NCBI RefSeq assembly: GCF_036013745.1
Contig: NZ_CP107880.1
Location: forward strand, 3,472,001 to 3,536,000
Length of the DNA: 64,000 nucleotides
DNA from: Streptomyces sp. NBC_00483
Lineage (GTDB): Bacteria > Actinomycetota > Actinomycetes > Streptomycetales > Streptomycetaceae
Direction of reading: 5' to 3'
In this document: positions 51,535-60,268 of the stretch, piece after piece
Numbering within the stretch: position 1 is the first letter of the stretch
How the letters are laid out: each line of letters begins with the position of its first letter
The notes under the pieces: model-generated
The model's database searches: none
What the model was told of the DNA's origin: nothing
What the model saw: the letters and a program-made list of their open reading frames with translations, nothing else
Made by a program: the position numbers and the translations under genes

Positions 51535-53634
51535 ATGCTCAACACCACGGCGACGCCCACCCACTGCCCGTACTGCGCCCTGCAGTGCGGCATGAACGTG
51601 CTGCCCGGCACCGAAGGGCCCACGGTCGAGGGTCGCGCGGAGTTCCCGGTCAACCAGGGCGCGCTGTGCGGCAAGGGCCAGAGCGCCGCCTCCGTGCTCT
51701 CCTCCCAGGTGCGGCTGACGGAGCCACTGGTCCGCAGCCCCGCCACCGGTCGGCTCACACCCGCCACCTGGGAGGAGGCCCTGGACAAGGTCGCGGACGG
51801 TCTGGCACGCGCGCGTACCGGGCACGGTCCGGACGCGTGCGGGGTGTTCGGCGGGGGCGGCCTGACGAACGAGAAGGCGTACGCGCTGGGCAAGTTCGCC
51901 CGCATCGTGCTCGGCACGTCGCAGATCGACTACAACGGCCGGTTCTGCATGTCGTCGGCGGCGGCCGCCGGGCAGAAGGCGTTCGGCCTGGACCGGGGTC
52001 TGCCGTTCCCGCTGGAGGACATTCCGCGTACGGGCTGCGTGATCCTGGTCGGCTCGAACCTGGCCGAGACCATGCCCCCGGCCCTGCGCTACCTCAGCGA
52101 ACTCAAGGCCAACGGCGGCACGTTGATCGTGATCGACCCCCGCCGTACCCGCACCGCGGACCAGGCGGACCTGCACCTGGCGCCCCGCCCCGGCACGGAC
52201 CTGGCGCTCGCGCTCGGGATGCTGCACCTGGTGGTCGCGGAGGGCCGGGTCGACGAGGAGTACGTACGCGGCCGTACGCAGGGGTGGGAGGAGGCCCGTT
52301 CGGCGGCGATGGCGCACTGGCCGGAGTACGTGGAGCGGGTCACGGGCGTGCCGGTGCCCCAACTGCGCGAGGCGGTCGGCCTGTTCACGGCGGCCGAGCG
52401 GGCGATGGTCCTCACCGCGCGCGGGCCCGAGCAGCAGTCCAAGGGCACGGACACGGTCGGCGCGTGGATCAACCTGGCGCTCGCGACGGGGCGGCCGGGC
52501 CGGCCGTACTCCGGTTACGGGTGTCTGACCGGCCAGGGCAACGGTCAGGGCGGCCGCGAACACGGCCAGAAGGCGGACCAGTTGCCCGGCTACCGCAAGC
52601 TCACGGATCCGGCGGCGCGGGCGCATGTGGCGGAGGTCTGGGGTGTGGACCCGGACACGCTGCCGGGCCCTGGGCGGTCGGCGTACGAGTTGCTCGACGC
52701 GCTGGGCGGTGACATCCGGGCGCTTCTGCTGATGGGCTCGAACCCGGTGGTCTCGGCACCGCGGGCGACACATGTCGAGTCCCGGATCCGCTCCCTGGAC
52801 TTCCTGGCCGTCGCCGATGTCGTCCTCTCCGAGACCGCCGAACTGGCCGACGTGGTCCTGCCGGTGACGCAGTGGGCCGAGGAGACGGGCACGGTGACGA
52901 ACCTGGAGGGGCGGGTGCTGCTGCGGCAGCGCGCCCTGACACCCCCTCCGGGGGTGCGTACGGACCTTTATGTCCTCCAGGAACTCGCGGCCCGTCTCGC
53001 ACCCGACCTGGAGAAGGGCTTTCCGACGGATGCGCGGGAGGTGTTCGACGAGCTGCGGCGGGCGTCGGCGGGCGGTCCTGCGGACTACTCCGGGATCAGC
53101 TACGACAGGCTGGCCGAGGGCGAGGGAATCTTCTGGCCGTGCTCCTCCGACGACGCGGCCGCCGACGCCGACGGCCCCGGCACGCCGCGACTCTTCCTCG
53201 AACGGTTCGCCACGGAGGACGGGCGGGCGCGGTTCGTGCCGGTGACGCATCGGCCCGCGGCGGAGGAGCCGGATGCGGAGTATCCGCTGTATCTGACGAC
53301 GGGGCGGGTCGTGGCCCAGTACCAGTCCGGGGCCCAGACGCGGCGGGTGCCGGAGCTCAACAAGGCGGCTCCCGGGGCGTTCGTGGAGCTGCATCCGCGG
53401 CTGGCGGGGCGGATCGGGGTCGCGCAGGGTGACGTGGTCGCGGTGACGTCGCGCCGTGGCCGGGTCGAGGCTCCGGCCCATCTCACCTCCACGATCCGCC
53501 CGGACACCCTCTTCATGCCGTTCCACTGGCCGGGGGCGGGGCGGGCCAACACCCTGACCAACCCGGCACTCGACCCCACGTCCCGCATGCCGGAGTTCAA
53601 GGTGTGTGCGGTGCGGGTGGAGCGGGTGGGGTGA
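51535..53634 (+). CDS. nasA: Assimilatory nitrate reductase, molybdopterin-dependent catalytic subunit
   Basis: This 699-residue protein starts at ATG 51535. The N-terminal [4Fe-4S] cysteines are C11, C14, C18 and C45 (HCPYCALQCGM ... GALCGKG). The body carries molybdopterin-guanine-dinucleotide oxidoreductase motifs (CGVFGGGGLTNEKAY, GSNLAETMPPALRYL, VIDPRRTRTADQADLHL, MGSNPVVSAPRA). The C-terminal MGD-binding domain has YLTTGRVVAQYQSGAQTRR and MPFHWPG. No Tat signal is present, so the enzyme is cytoplasmic and assimilatory. The extra C-terminal BFD-like cluster of longer NasA forms is absent. It reduces nitrate to nitrite for NirB. The electron partner may be the flavoprotein at 60.3 kb. 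Confidence 0.92.
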   Translation: MLNTTATPTHCPYCALQCGMNVLPGTEGPTVEGRAEFPVNQGALCGKGQSAASVLSSQVRLTEPLVRSPATGRLTPATWEEALDKVADGLARARTGHGPDACGVFGGGGLTNEKAYALGKFARIVLGTSQIDYNGRFCMSSAAAAGQKAFGLDRGLPFPLEDIPRTGCVILVGSNLAETMPPALRYLSELKANGGTLIVIDPRRTRTADQADLHLAPRPGTDLALALGMLHLVVAEGRVDEEYVRGRTQGWEEARSAAMAHWPEYVERVTGVPVPQLREAVGLFTAAERAMVLTARGPEQQSKGTDTVGAWINLALATGRPGRPYSGYGCLTGQGNGQGGREHGQKADQLPGYRKLTDPAARAHVAEVWGVDPDTLPGPGRSAYELLDALGGDIRALLLMGSNPVVSAPRATHVESRIRSLDFLAVADVVLSETAELADVVLPVTQWAEETGTVTNLEGRVLLRQRALTPPPGVRTDLYVLQELAARLAPDLEKGFPTDAREVFDELRRASAGGPADYSGISYDRLAEGEGIFWPCSSDDAAADADGPGTPRLFLERFATEDGRARFVPVTHRPAAEEPDAEYPLYLTTGRVVAQYQSGAQTRRVPELNKAAPGAFVELHPRLAGRIGVAQGDVVAVTSRRGRVEAPAHLTSTIRPDTLFMPFHWPGAGRANTLTNPALDPTSRMPEFKVCAVRVERVG

Positions 53635-53646
53635 CGTTGCTGCGCG

Positions 53647-53817
53647 GCACCGGGTTCCTGTCACCTGCGCCGGGGCGGGGGCCCTCGTGCGTGGTGCGCG
53701 GCACCGGGGTCTCGCCATGTCGGCCGGGGCCGGGGCCCTCGTAGCCTGGCGCGCCGCACCGGGGTCTCGCCACCTTGTCCGGGGCCGGACCCCTCGTAAC
53801 TGGCGCGCCGCACCGGG
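53647..53817. repeat. Tandem 54-55 bp repeats after the nitrate reductase gene
   Basis: GCACCGGG begins units at 53647, 53701, 53756 and 53810, a period of 54-55 bp. The units share GCACCGGGGTCTCGCCA and CCGGGGCCGG-CCCTCGTA blocks, with the first more diverged. They start right after the nitrate reductase stop in a 726-bp stretch without genes. Confidence 0.75.
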
Positions 53818-53972
53818 CGCCGCCTTGCCCACCCTGCCGCCCCAGGCGGCAGATTGCCCAAGTCGGTGACGGCCGGCCGTAGGCCTGCGCGGCACGTTGG
53901 CCTGGGCGGGCACCCCGTCGGGCCGACGCCCCCGGAGGGGGCGGGTGGTGGGAGATGAGCGGGGCAAATCAA

Positions 53973-54130
53973 GCCGCTGCAGCGGGCGCGTAATTCAGGC
54001 CGCTGCGGTGGGTGGGCAATTAGAGCCCCTGCGGCGATTGAGCAGCGGGGTTCGGGGCAGAGCCCCGATCTTTTGAGCCGCTGCGGCAGGCGGGCAATTC
54101 GAGCCCTGCGGCGGGTGGGCACATCAAGCC
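53973..54130. repeat. 26-bp-period GCCGCTGCGG repeats interrupted by a GGGGCAGAGCCCC hairpin
   Basis: Units starting with GCCGCTGC/GCCCCTGCGG and ending in GGGCAATT-(C/A)GAG occur at 53973, 53999, 54025, 54077 and 54103, all in a 26-bp register. A hairpin segment (core GGGGCAGAGCCCCGA, 54054-54068) occupies the one 52-bp step. The same 15-bp core is found inside the AftD-like gene at 30877-30891. The rest of the gap, 53818-53972, shows no gene. Confidence 0.7.
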
Positions 54131-54177
54131 CCGCCGTCGGACGAGACTCGCGGGGTCCGGGGCGGAGCTCCGATCTT

Positions 54178-54224
54178 TCCAGCCCCGCCGGCGTTTGAGG
54201 CGCGGGGGCCGGGGCGGAGCCCCG
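54178..54224 (-). repeat. Streptomyces-type intergenic hairpin repeat, copy 3
   Basis: Read on the minus strand, this 47-bp copy starts CGGGGCTCCGCCCCGG and matches the copy at 4700-4746 at 46 of 47 positions despite 49 kb between them. It lies about 135 bp before the metalloprotease start. Confidence 0.85.
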
Positions 54225-54360
54225 TGGCGTAGGCAGAGGTGACCCGGTCCTTCACAGGGCCGACACCGCGGATCCATGGACTCCATTTGTCATGACCGCC
54301 TAAAACTGAACCAGCGTCAGGAAGTTGCCGCTCATCTCACCGTCCCCACGGAGCCGCCTG

Positions 54361-55950
54361 ATGAGACACATACGGACCACATCGCGCCTCACCACCGGCA
54401 TCACCACCCTGGCCACCCTCCTCGCCGCCACCCTCGCCCTCGCCCCCACGGCGACCGCGGCCCCCTCCGCCACCACCGCCGAGGCCACCTCCGTACGGGA
54501 CGTGATCACCGACCCCGACGGGACCCGGCACACCCGTTACGACCGCACGTACGGTCAACTCCCCGTTCTCGGCGGGGACTTCGTCGTGCACCAGACCGCG
54601 GACGGCACGTACGAGGGCACCGACCGCGCCGTCTCCGGCAGCGTCTCCGTCCCCACCACCACGCCCCGCCTCTCCGCCCCCAAGGCCGCGGACCTCGCCA
54701 CGACGCTCCTGCGCGAGGCCAACCCCGGCAGGGTGCTCCACAGCCTCATGGCCAAGCCGCAACTCGTCGTGGACGCACTGCACGGCAGCCCCAAACTGGC
54801 CTGGCGGACGACCGCCGCCGCGAAGGACTCGCTCGGCAACCCCATGGCCCGCACCGTCCTCACCGACGCCACCACCGGCGCCGGGATCGACGCCTGGGAC
54901 AGCCTCGAAACCGCCACCTCCGCCGCGGCCACGGGCGACGGCCGCTCCCTCTACTCCGGCACCGTCCCCCTCACCACCACCGGCGCCTCCTCCGGCGGCT
55001 ACCAGCTCGACGACTCCACCCGCGGCAACACCTACACCGGCGACGCCGCCAACAAGACCGACACCTGCATCCTCGGCATCTGCCTGGAGCGCGCCCCCGC
55101 CAAGGTCTACAAGGACGCCGACAACCACTGGGGCACCGGAAAGACCGCGGACCGGAGCACGGCCGCCGTGGACGCCCAGTACGGCACCGACCAGACGTGG
55201 GACTACTACAAGGACGTCCACGGCCGGATCGGCATAGCCGACGACGGCAAGGGCTCGTACAACCGCGTCCACTACGGCAAGGACTACAACAACGCCTTCT
55301 GGGACGACAACTGCTTCTGCATGACGTACGGGGACGGCGACGGCAAGACGTTCGGCCCGCTGGTCGCCCTCGACGTCACGGGCCACGAGATGTCCCACGG
55401 CGTCACCTCCTCCACCGCGGCCCTCACCTACTCCGGCGAGTCCGGCGGCCTCAACGAGGCCACCTCCGACATCTTCGGCACGCTCGTCGAGTTCCACGCG
55501 AAGAACGCCTCCGACCCCGGCGACTGGCTCATCGGCGAGAAGATCGTCAAGCCCGGCGCGAAGACAGCGGCGCTGCGCTTCATGGACAAGCCGAGCCGCG
55601 ACGGCAAGTCGGCGGACTGCTGGAACTCCGACGTCGCCGGCCTGGACGTGCACTACTCCTCCGGCGTCGCGAACCACTTCGCGTATCTGCTCGCGGAGGG
55701 CAGCGGCCCGAAGACGATCGGCGGCGTCCACAACGACAGCCCCACGTGCGACAAGTCGAAGCTCACCGGCATCGGCAAGGAGAAGCTCGGCAAGATCTGG
55801 TACCGCGCGCTGACCATCTACATGACGTCGTCGACGGACTACAAGGGCGCACGCACGGCGACGCTGAAGGCCGCCAAGGACCTGTACGGGGCGGACAGCA
55901 AGGAGCACGCGGCGGTCGCGGCCACCTGGTCGGCCGTGGCGGTGAACTGA
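54361..55950 (+). CDS. Secreted M4-family (thermolysin-like) metalloprotease
   Basis: This 529-residue protein starts at ATG 54361 with GGAG seven bases upstream. The signal peptide runs RHIRTTSRLTTGITTLATL to TATAAPS. An FTP propeptide domain (RYDRTYGQLPVLGGDFVVHQ) acts as inhibitor/chaperone. The catalytic domain has zinc motif VTGHEMSHGVTS (HExxH) and third ligand Glu in GGLNEATSDIFG about 20 residues later, with H in VHYSSGVANHFAYL as transition-state residue. It is an extracellular neutral protease. Upstream are the hairpin repeats; downstream a 228-bp gap holds a CCGGCG-GACA-CGCCGG hairpin and a TGACGTCA palindrome. Confidence 0.95.
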   Translation: MRHIRTTSRLTTGITTLATLLAATLALAPTATAAPSATTAEATSVRDVITDPDGTRHTRYDRTYGQLPVLGGDFVVHQTADGTYEGTDRAVSGSVSVPTTTPRLSAPKAADLATTLLREANPGRVLHSLMAKPQLVVDALHGSPKLAWRTTAAAKDSLGNPMARTVLTDATTGAGIDAWDSLETATSAAATGDGRSLYSGTVPLTTTGASSGGYQLDDSTRGNTYTGDAANKTDTCILGICLERAPAKVYKDADNHWGTGKTADRSTAAVDAQYGTDQTWDYYKDVHGRIGIADDGKGSYNRVHYGKDYNNAFWDDNCFCMTYGDGDGKTFGPLVALDVTGHEMSHGVTSSTAALTYSGESGGLNEATSDIFGTLVEFHAKNASDPGDWLIGEKIVKPGAKTAALRFMDKPSRDGKSADCWNSDVAGLDVHYSSGVANHFAYLLAEGSGPKTIGGVHNDSPTCDKSKLTGIGKEKLGKIWYRALTIYMTSSTDYKGARTATLKAAKDLYGADSKEHAAVAATWSAVAVN

Positions 55951-56178
55951 CCGGGCATCACCCGGGCGCCACCTCCGTCACCCGGTCGCACGCCTCCCCG
56001 CCCGCTTCGGGTACTTTCCGGCGGACACGCCGGTGACCTGCTGGAACGTACCCGTCGGGCCGTCAGAAGTACTGCCTACGCAGGTGTCATGACGTCACAT
56101 CAGGAGGCGGGCGGCCACGACTGGCACTTACCTCGACCTTGGCAGGGCGCGCCCGTCGCCCGCGAAGGAGCTTGGACG

Positions 56179-56724
56179 ATGCGCGTGCGCAGGGGCATGG
56201 GCCGACCGCTGACCGCGGCGGCGTTCCTCACCACCGCGGCCACGACGGCGATGCTCGCCGTCGCCGCCCCTGCGACCGCCGCGCAGGGCGGCCTGGAGGT
56301 CTACCCGGCGACGGCTGCCCCGGGCGACCGCGTCACGGTGGACACCACCGCGTGCGGCGGGAGCGACACGGCCACCGGTGACGCCAGCGCGGTCGGCGCG
56401 GGCACCTTCACACTGGCGCCGGCCACCCCGAACGCCTCGAACGCCAGGGGTCGCTTCCGGATCCCGGTGTCCGCGCAGCCGGGAACGTACGAGATCGTCG
56501 CGAAGTGCGCGAGCGGCCCCGAGGTGACGGGCGACCTCATCGTCTCCGTGACCGGCACCGGCGCCTCCGTGGCCCAGCTCCCCAGGGGCCACGTGAACAC
56601 GGGCGTCGGCGGCGCGCTCGGCCCCGAACCCACGCGGACCTCCGCGGGCGTGGCGGCGCTGGCGCTGGCCGCCGCGGGCGGCACCTGGCTGCTGCACCGC
56701 AGGGCACGCGGCGACCGCATCTGA
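56179..56724 (+). CDS. Secreted C-terminally anchored protein linked to a sortase
   Basis: This 181-residue protein starts at ATG 56179, with GAAGGAG eight bases upstream. The signal peptide ends near ATAAQG. The middle is a small Ig-like beta domain with two Cys (TTACGGSDT, EIVAKCASG), likely disulfide-bonded. The C-terminus has LPRGHVNTGVGGALG, a hydrophobic helix and a basic tail HRRARGDRI. The layout resembles a cell-wall sorting signal but no LPxTG or LAxTG is present, so membrane anchoring is more likely. The class F sortase gene follows within 72 bp. Confidence 0.8.
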   Translation: MRVRRGMGRPLTAAAFLTTAATTAMLAVAAPATAAQGGLEVYPATAAPGDRVTVDTTACGGSDTATGDASAVGAGTFTLAPATPNASNARGRFRIPVSAQPGTYEIVAKCASGPEVTGDLIVSVTGTGASVAQLPRGHVNTGVGGALGPEPTRTSAGVAALALAAAGGTWLLHRRARGDRI

Positions 56725-56796
56725 GCCCGGTCCGCCCCCTCTCCCCCTCCCCACGAAGTACCGCCCCGTGAAGAACTGCGAGGAACCCCAGCCCCC

Positions 56797-57453
56797 ATGC
56801 GCAACCCCAAGCGCACCGGCACCCGCCCGCGCGCCACGCACCGCGTGAACTCCGCCATAGGAGCAGCCACCACCCTGGCCCTCGCCGCCGGCGCCTGGCT
56901 CCTGGCCAGCGGCGCGGAGGGGCAGCCGCCGCCCCAGCCGTCCGCCGCGCAGGCCCGCGTCGACCGGGACCGCGAAGCACCGGCCGCCGCTCCCCTGGCA
57001 CCGTCCCCGCCGGACCGCGTCCGCATCCCGTCGATCGAGGTCGACGCCCCGCTGATGGGCCTGGAGCTGACCCGCTCCGGCAGCCTCGACGTGCCTCCGG
57101 CCGGCAACAAGAACCTCGCGGGCTGGTACGAGGCGGGCACCAAACCCGGCGAGACGGGTACGGCTGTGGTCGCGGGCCACGTCGACAACGCGCGCGGCCC
57201 GTCCGTCTTCTACGCCCTGGGCTCGCTGAAGCGTGGCCGCACGATCGAGGTGGAGCGGCGGGACGGTTCGGCCGCGGTGTTCACGGTGGACGCGGTCGAG
57301 GTGTACGACGCGAAGCACTTCCCCGACGCGAAGGTCTACGGCGCGGCCCGCCGCCCCGAACTCCGGGTGATCACGTGCGGCGGACCGTACTCACGCAAGA
57401 CGGGCTACCAGGGGAACGTCGTCGTCTTCGCGCACCTGACGGGCAGCCGGTAG
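56797..57453 (+). CDS. Class F sortase
   Basis: This 218-residue protein starts at ATG 56797. One N-terminal signal-anchor helix (AATTLALAAGAWLLASGAEG) precedes a Pro-rich linker and the sortase domain starting RIPSIEVDAPLMGLEL. The catalytic His is in VVAGHVDNARG, the Cys in LRVITCGGPYSRKTGYQGN, and the Arg is probably in that same loop. Class F sortases are common in actinobacteria, and their substrates are poorly known. Pairing with the secreted protein just upstream suggests that as substrate or partner. Confidence 0.9.
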   Translation: MRNPKRTGTRPRATHRVNSAIGAATTLALAAGAWLLASGAEGQPPPQPSAAQARVDRDREAPAAAPLAPSPPDRVRIPSIEVDAPLMGLELTRSGSLDVPPAGNKNLAGWYEAGTKPGETGTAVVAGHVDNARGPSVFYALGSLKRGRTIEVERRDGSAAVFTVDAVEVYDAKHFPDAKVYGAARRPELRVITCGGPYSRKTGYQGNVVVFAHLTGSR

Positions 57454-57475
57454 CCGCGCCCAAAAGGGAGTCGGC

Positions 57476-58258
57476 TCACGCCACCCACTGCTCGTACGCC
57501 ATCTTCACCACCAGCGCGCACACCACCGTCAGCAGCACCACGCGCACGAACCCGGCGCCCCGCTTCAGCGCGGTGTGCGCGCCCACCATGCCGCCCGCCA
57601 GGTTGAACACCGCCATCAGGCCCGCGAGCTGCCAGTACACCTGGCCCTTCCAGGCGAACATCGCCAACGCGCCCGCGTTGGTGCAGCAGTTGACGATCTT
57701 CGCGGTGGCGGAGGCGGTGACCAGGTCGAGGTGGAGGATCGCGGTCAGGGCGAGGACCAGGAAGGTGCCGGTGCCCGGCCCGATCAGGCCGTCGTAGAAG
57801 CCGATGCCGAGGCCCGCGAAGCCGATGGCGGCCCAGATCCGGCGGGGCGAGGCGGGGATCGCCGTCGGCGCCGTGCCGAACGCCGGGCGGAAGATCACGA
57901 ACGCGCCCACCGCCACGAGCACCACCATCACGACCGGCTTGAGGACCTCCGTGCTCATCCCCGTCGCGAGCAGCGCCCCGCCGGTCGACCCGACGAGCGC
58001 GGCCGTGCCGATGCGGACGGCGAGTCGTACGTCGACGGGGGCCTTGCGGGCGTAGGTGACGGCGGCGCCGGTGGTGCCGACGATGGCGACGGCCTTGTTG
58101 GTGCCGAGGGCGTGGCCCGCCGCGGCGGAGTTCGGCAGACCGAGGAGAAGGGCCGGGAGCAGGAGCAGTCCGCCGCCGCCCACCACCGCGTCGACCCAGC
58201 CCGCCGCGAGCGCGGCGACGCACAGGACGACGACGGTGGTCAGGGATATGTCAGGCAT
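57476..58258 (-). CDS. TauE/SafE-family membrane permease
   Basis: This 260-residue protein starts at ATG 58258 (MPDISLTTVVVLCVAALA). It has about eight hydrophobic helices and two family repeats: GWVDAVVGGGGLLLLPALL near residue 20 and GFYDGLIGPGTGTFLVLAL near residue 150. It is a second TauE-type protein in the window but only distantly similar to the one at 14.2 kb. Sulfite or organosulfonate export is the usual role; no sulfur genes are adjacent. It is convergent with the sortase gene, 22 bp apart. Confidence 0.88.
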   Translation of the reverse strand: MPDISLTTVVVLCVAALAAGWVDAVVGGGGLLLLPALLLGLPNSAAAGHALGTNKAVAIVGTTGAAVTYARKAPVDVRLAVRIGTAALVGSTGGALLATGMSTEVLKPVVMVVLVAVGAFVIFRPAFGTAPTAIPASPRRIWAAIGFAGLGIGFYDGLIGPGTGTFLVLALTAILHLDLVTASATAKIVNCCTNAGALAMFAWKGQVYWQLAGLMAVFNLAGGMVGAHTALKRGAGFVRVVLLTVVCALVVKMAYEQWVA

Positions 58259-58268
58259 GATCAGGACT

Positions 58269-58505
58269 CTACGGATCCGCCGCCTGCACGGCCCACGGCC
58301 CCCTGGAAGGCTGAGCTGGATCTGAGGGTTCCGTACCGGTATGTGGGACGGCCCGGTCGGGGGCCGGGGGCGCCGCCGGTTCGACGGTGAGCGCGAGGCA
58401 CGCCGCGACCACGGCGCTGGCCGAGGCGAGCCCGGCGGTGAGCCTGCGACGGGCCTGGACGGTGGGGGCGTGTGCGGTGCGGGTGGGTCTGGTGTGGCGG
58501 CCCAT
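58269..58505 (-). CDS. Small hypothetical exported/membrane protein
   Basis: This 78-residue frame between the ferric-reductase-like and TauE genes starts at ATG 58505 with a GGAGAAGAG stretch about 14 bases upstream. It has a basic N-terminus, one hydrophobic helix (LTAGLASASAVVAACLALTV) and a Pro-rich tail. It has the look of a small exported protein co-transcribed with the upstream gene. Support is limited to position, frame and the helix. Confidence 0.45.
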   Translation of the reverse strand: MGRHTRPTRTAHAPTVQARRRLTAGLASASAVVAACLALTVEPAAPPAPDRAVPHTGTEPSDPAQPSRGPWAVQAADP

Positions 58506-58563
58506 GGCGGTGTGTCTTCTCTTCTCCGGGAGAGGGGGCGGGGCTGGGCGTGGCGTCGCGTGG

Positions 58564-60018
58564 TCAGTACGTGAAGGACTCCGCGTATATGCGGCTCTCG
58601 GGGACGCCGGCCCTGTTCAGTGCCGCCGTCGCCGTCGTCGTCATGCCGGGCGGGCCGCACAAGTAGACGTCGTGGTCCGCGAGTTCGGGCACGAGGTCGC
58701 GCAGGGCCCCCGGGGCGAGGGAGTCGAAGGCCGCACCCGAGGGGCCGAGGAGATAGTGCAGGGCCGCCTTGCGGGTGCGGGCGATGGACTCCAACTCCTC
58801 GCGCAGGACCAGCTGTTCGGCGCTGCTCGCGCGGTAGAGGAGCGTGATGTCCCCGGGTTCGCCGGGGAGCGTCTCGAACAGCGCCCGCAGCGGCGTGATG
58901 CCCACTCCCCCGGCCAGCAGCAGCACCTTGCGCCGGGTGCGGCGGTGCGCCGTGAGCGCGCCGAACGGTCCGGTCGCGACCACCCGCACCCCGGGCCGCA
59001 GCCTCCGCACCCGGCGGGTGTGGTCGCCGACGGCCTTCACGGTGATCCGGACGTGGTCGCCGTCGACCGGCGCGGACAGGGAGAACGGCAGCGCCGTGTG
59101 CCACAGCCGCCGCGTCAGGAACCGCCAGCGCAGGAACTGGCCCGGCTCCGCGCGCAGCAGGCCCAGGTCGGTGCCGCGCATCAGGACCGAGGCGACGCCG
59201 GGGCCCTCCTGCCGTACGTCGACGATCCGCAGCCGGTGCCGCAGCGCCTGCCGCACCGGCACGACCAGCCGGTACCAGACCAGCAGCACCGCGACGGTGG
59301 CGTGCAGCAGCGTCCAGAATCCGAGGCTGAGCGGGCTGGACGCGATGTCGGGTCCTGAGAGCTGGTGGGCGAAGGCCAGCGCCGCGGCGACGTACGTCAG
59401 CAGGTGCAGCCCCTGCCACGCGCCGTGCCCGACGCGGCGGCGGACGGCGCGGGCGCTGCTCACGCCGACCGCGGCGAACAGCACGGTGCCGGCCGCTGCG
59501 GCGGCGAGCCCCGGGTAGCCGAGCAGCTCGGTGACCGTGCCGACCAGGTCGGTTCCGGTGTGCGCCGCGTACCCGCACAGGGCGAGCAGGACGTGGGCGG
59601 CGCAGAGGGTGAGGACGTGGCGGCCGCCGCGCGCGTGGTGGCGGGCGAGCCGGTCGGCTCCGATGCCGTGCTCGACGGCGGGCACCCGGGCCATGAGGAA
59701 GAGCATGACCAGGATTCCGTACCCGGCGAGCAGGCCGGTCAGATGGGCGCCGGTCGTGAACAGCGCGTCGATCCGTGCCGAGGGGCGGACCTGCGCCATC
59801 CACAGAGCGGTCACGAGCAGCGCGCCCGCGCGGATCCCCGCCCGCAGCTGGTGCGCGGTGAGCCGGGCGGGCGCGGCGGGCCGCACGCGGGGTGCCCTGC
59901 GGGGGCGCGGCGGGATCGGCGGTGCCTTGCGGCGCCGCTCGGTCTGCCTGCGGTAGGACGCCAGAGCGGGGTAGCGGGCGAGTTCGTGGTCGACGGCCTT
60001 GGTGGTCACGACCGGCAC
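58564..60018 (-). CDS. Ferric-reductase-like flavocytochrome (membrane b-type heme domain + FAD/NAD reductase)
   Basis: This 484-residue protein starts at GTG 60018. A basic N-terminus is followed by six hydrophobic helices with spaced histidines (RLARHHARGGRHVLTLCAAH; GAWQGLHLLTYVAAALAFAH) for two b-hemes. The C-terminal half is a ferredoxin-NADP reductase module: FAD-binding WHTALPFSLSAPVDGD, NAD-binding LLLAGGVGITPLRALFETL and CGPPGM near the end. It moves electrons from NAD(P)H across the membrane, for ferric reduction or another acceptor. A small exported protein and a TauE permease follow on the same strand. Confidence 0.88.
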   Translation of the reverse strand: MPVVTTKAVDHELARYPALASYRRQTERRRKAPPIPPRPRRAPRVRPAAPARLTAHQLRAGIRAGALLVTALWMAQVRPSARIDALFTTGAHLTGLLAGYGILVMLFLMARVPAVEHGIGADRLARHHARGGRHVLTLCAAHVLLALCGYAAHTGTDLVGTVTELLGYPGLAAAAAGTVLFAAVGVSSARAVRRRVGHGAWQGLHLLTYVAAALAFAHQLSGPDIASSPLSLGFWTLLHATVAVLLVWYRLVVPVRQALRHRLRIVDVRQEGPGVASVLMRGTDLGLLRAEPGQFLRWRFLTRRLWHTALPFSLSAPVDGDHVRITVKAVGDHTRRVRRLRPGVRVVATGPFGALTAHRRTRRKVLLLAGGVGITPLRALFETLPGEPGDITLLYRASSAEQLVLREELESIARTRKAALHYLLGPSGAAFDSLAPGALRDLVPELADHDVYLCGPPGMTTTATAALNRAGVPESRIYAESFTY

Positions 60019-60207
60019 ACTAGGCTCGACGGACCCCGGATTTCGGCTGGTCAGCGCCGTACGAACGATCCTTAAGGCGCCCTTGAGGACGGACTGAACA
60101 CGGGTTAAGCCATCGACGGCGAACGACCCTCACCAGGCCCCTCACAGACCCGCCGCCGCGCCCGTACGGAACCCTCACACCGCCACCCGCCCCCCGCTGA
60201 GCGCAGC

Positions 60208-60245
60208 GTTCCTCGTGGGAAACGAAGGAGACGCCACCGAGAAAC
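60208..60245 (+). promoter_or_regulatory. GlnR-like box before the flavoprotein-nirB operon
   Basis: GTTCC-N6-GAAAC-N6-GACGC-N6-GAAAC keeps the exact 11-bp register of the actinobacterial GlnR box (GTNAC-N6-GAAAC twice). Both GAAAC blocks are perfect and 22 bp apart; the GTNAC blocks are degenerate (4/5 and 3/5). It ends 24 bp before ATG 60269. GlnR activates nirB in S. coelicolor under nitrogen limitation. Confidence 0.6.
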
Positions 60246-60268
60246 ACCCGCCACGCACGCTGCGATAC

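Noticed and set aside
51142..53967. A 941-codon minus-strand open frame
   Set aside because: It is antisense to the nitrate reductase gene and part of the SanA-like gene, with Arg/Pro/His-rich product and no domains.
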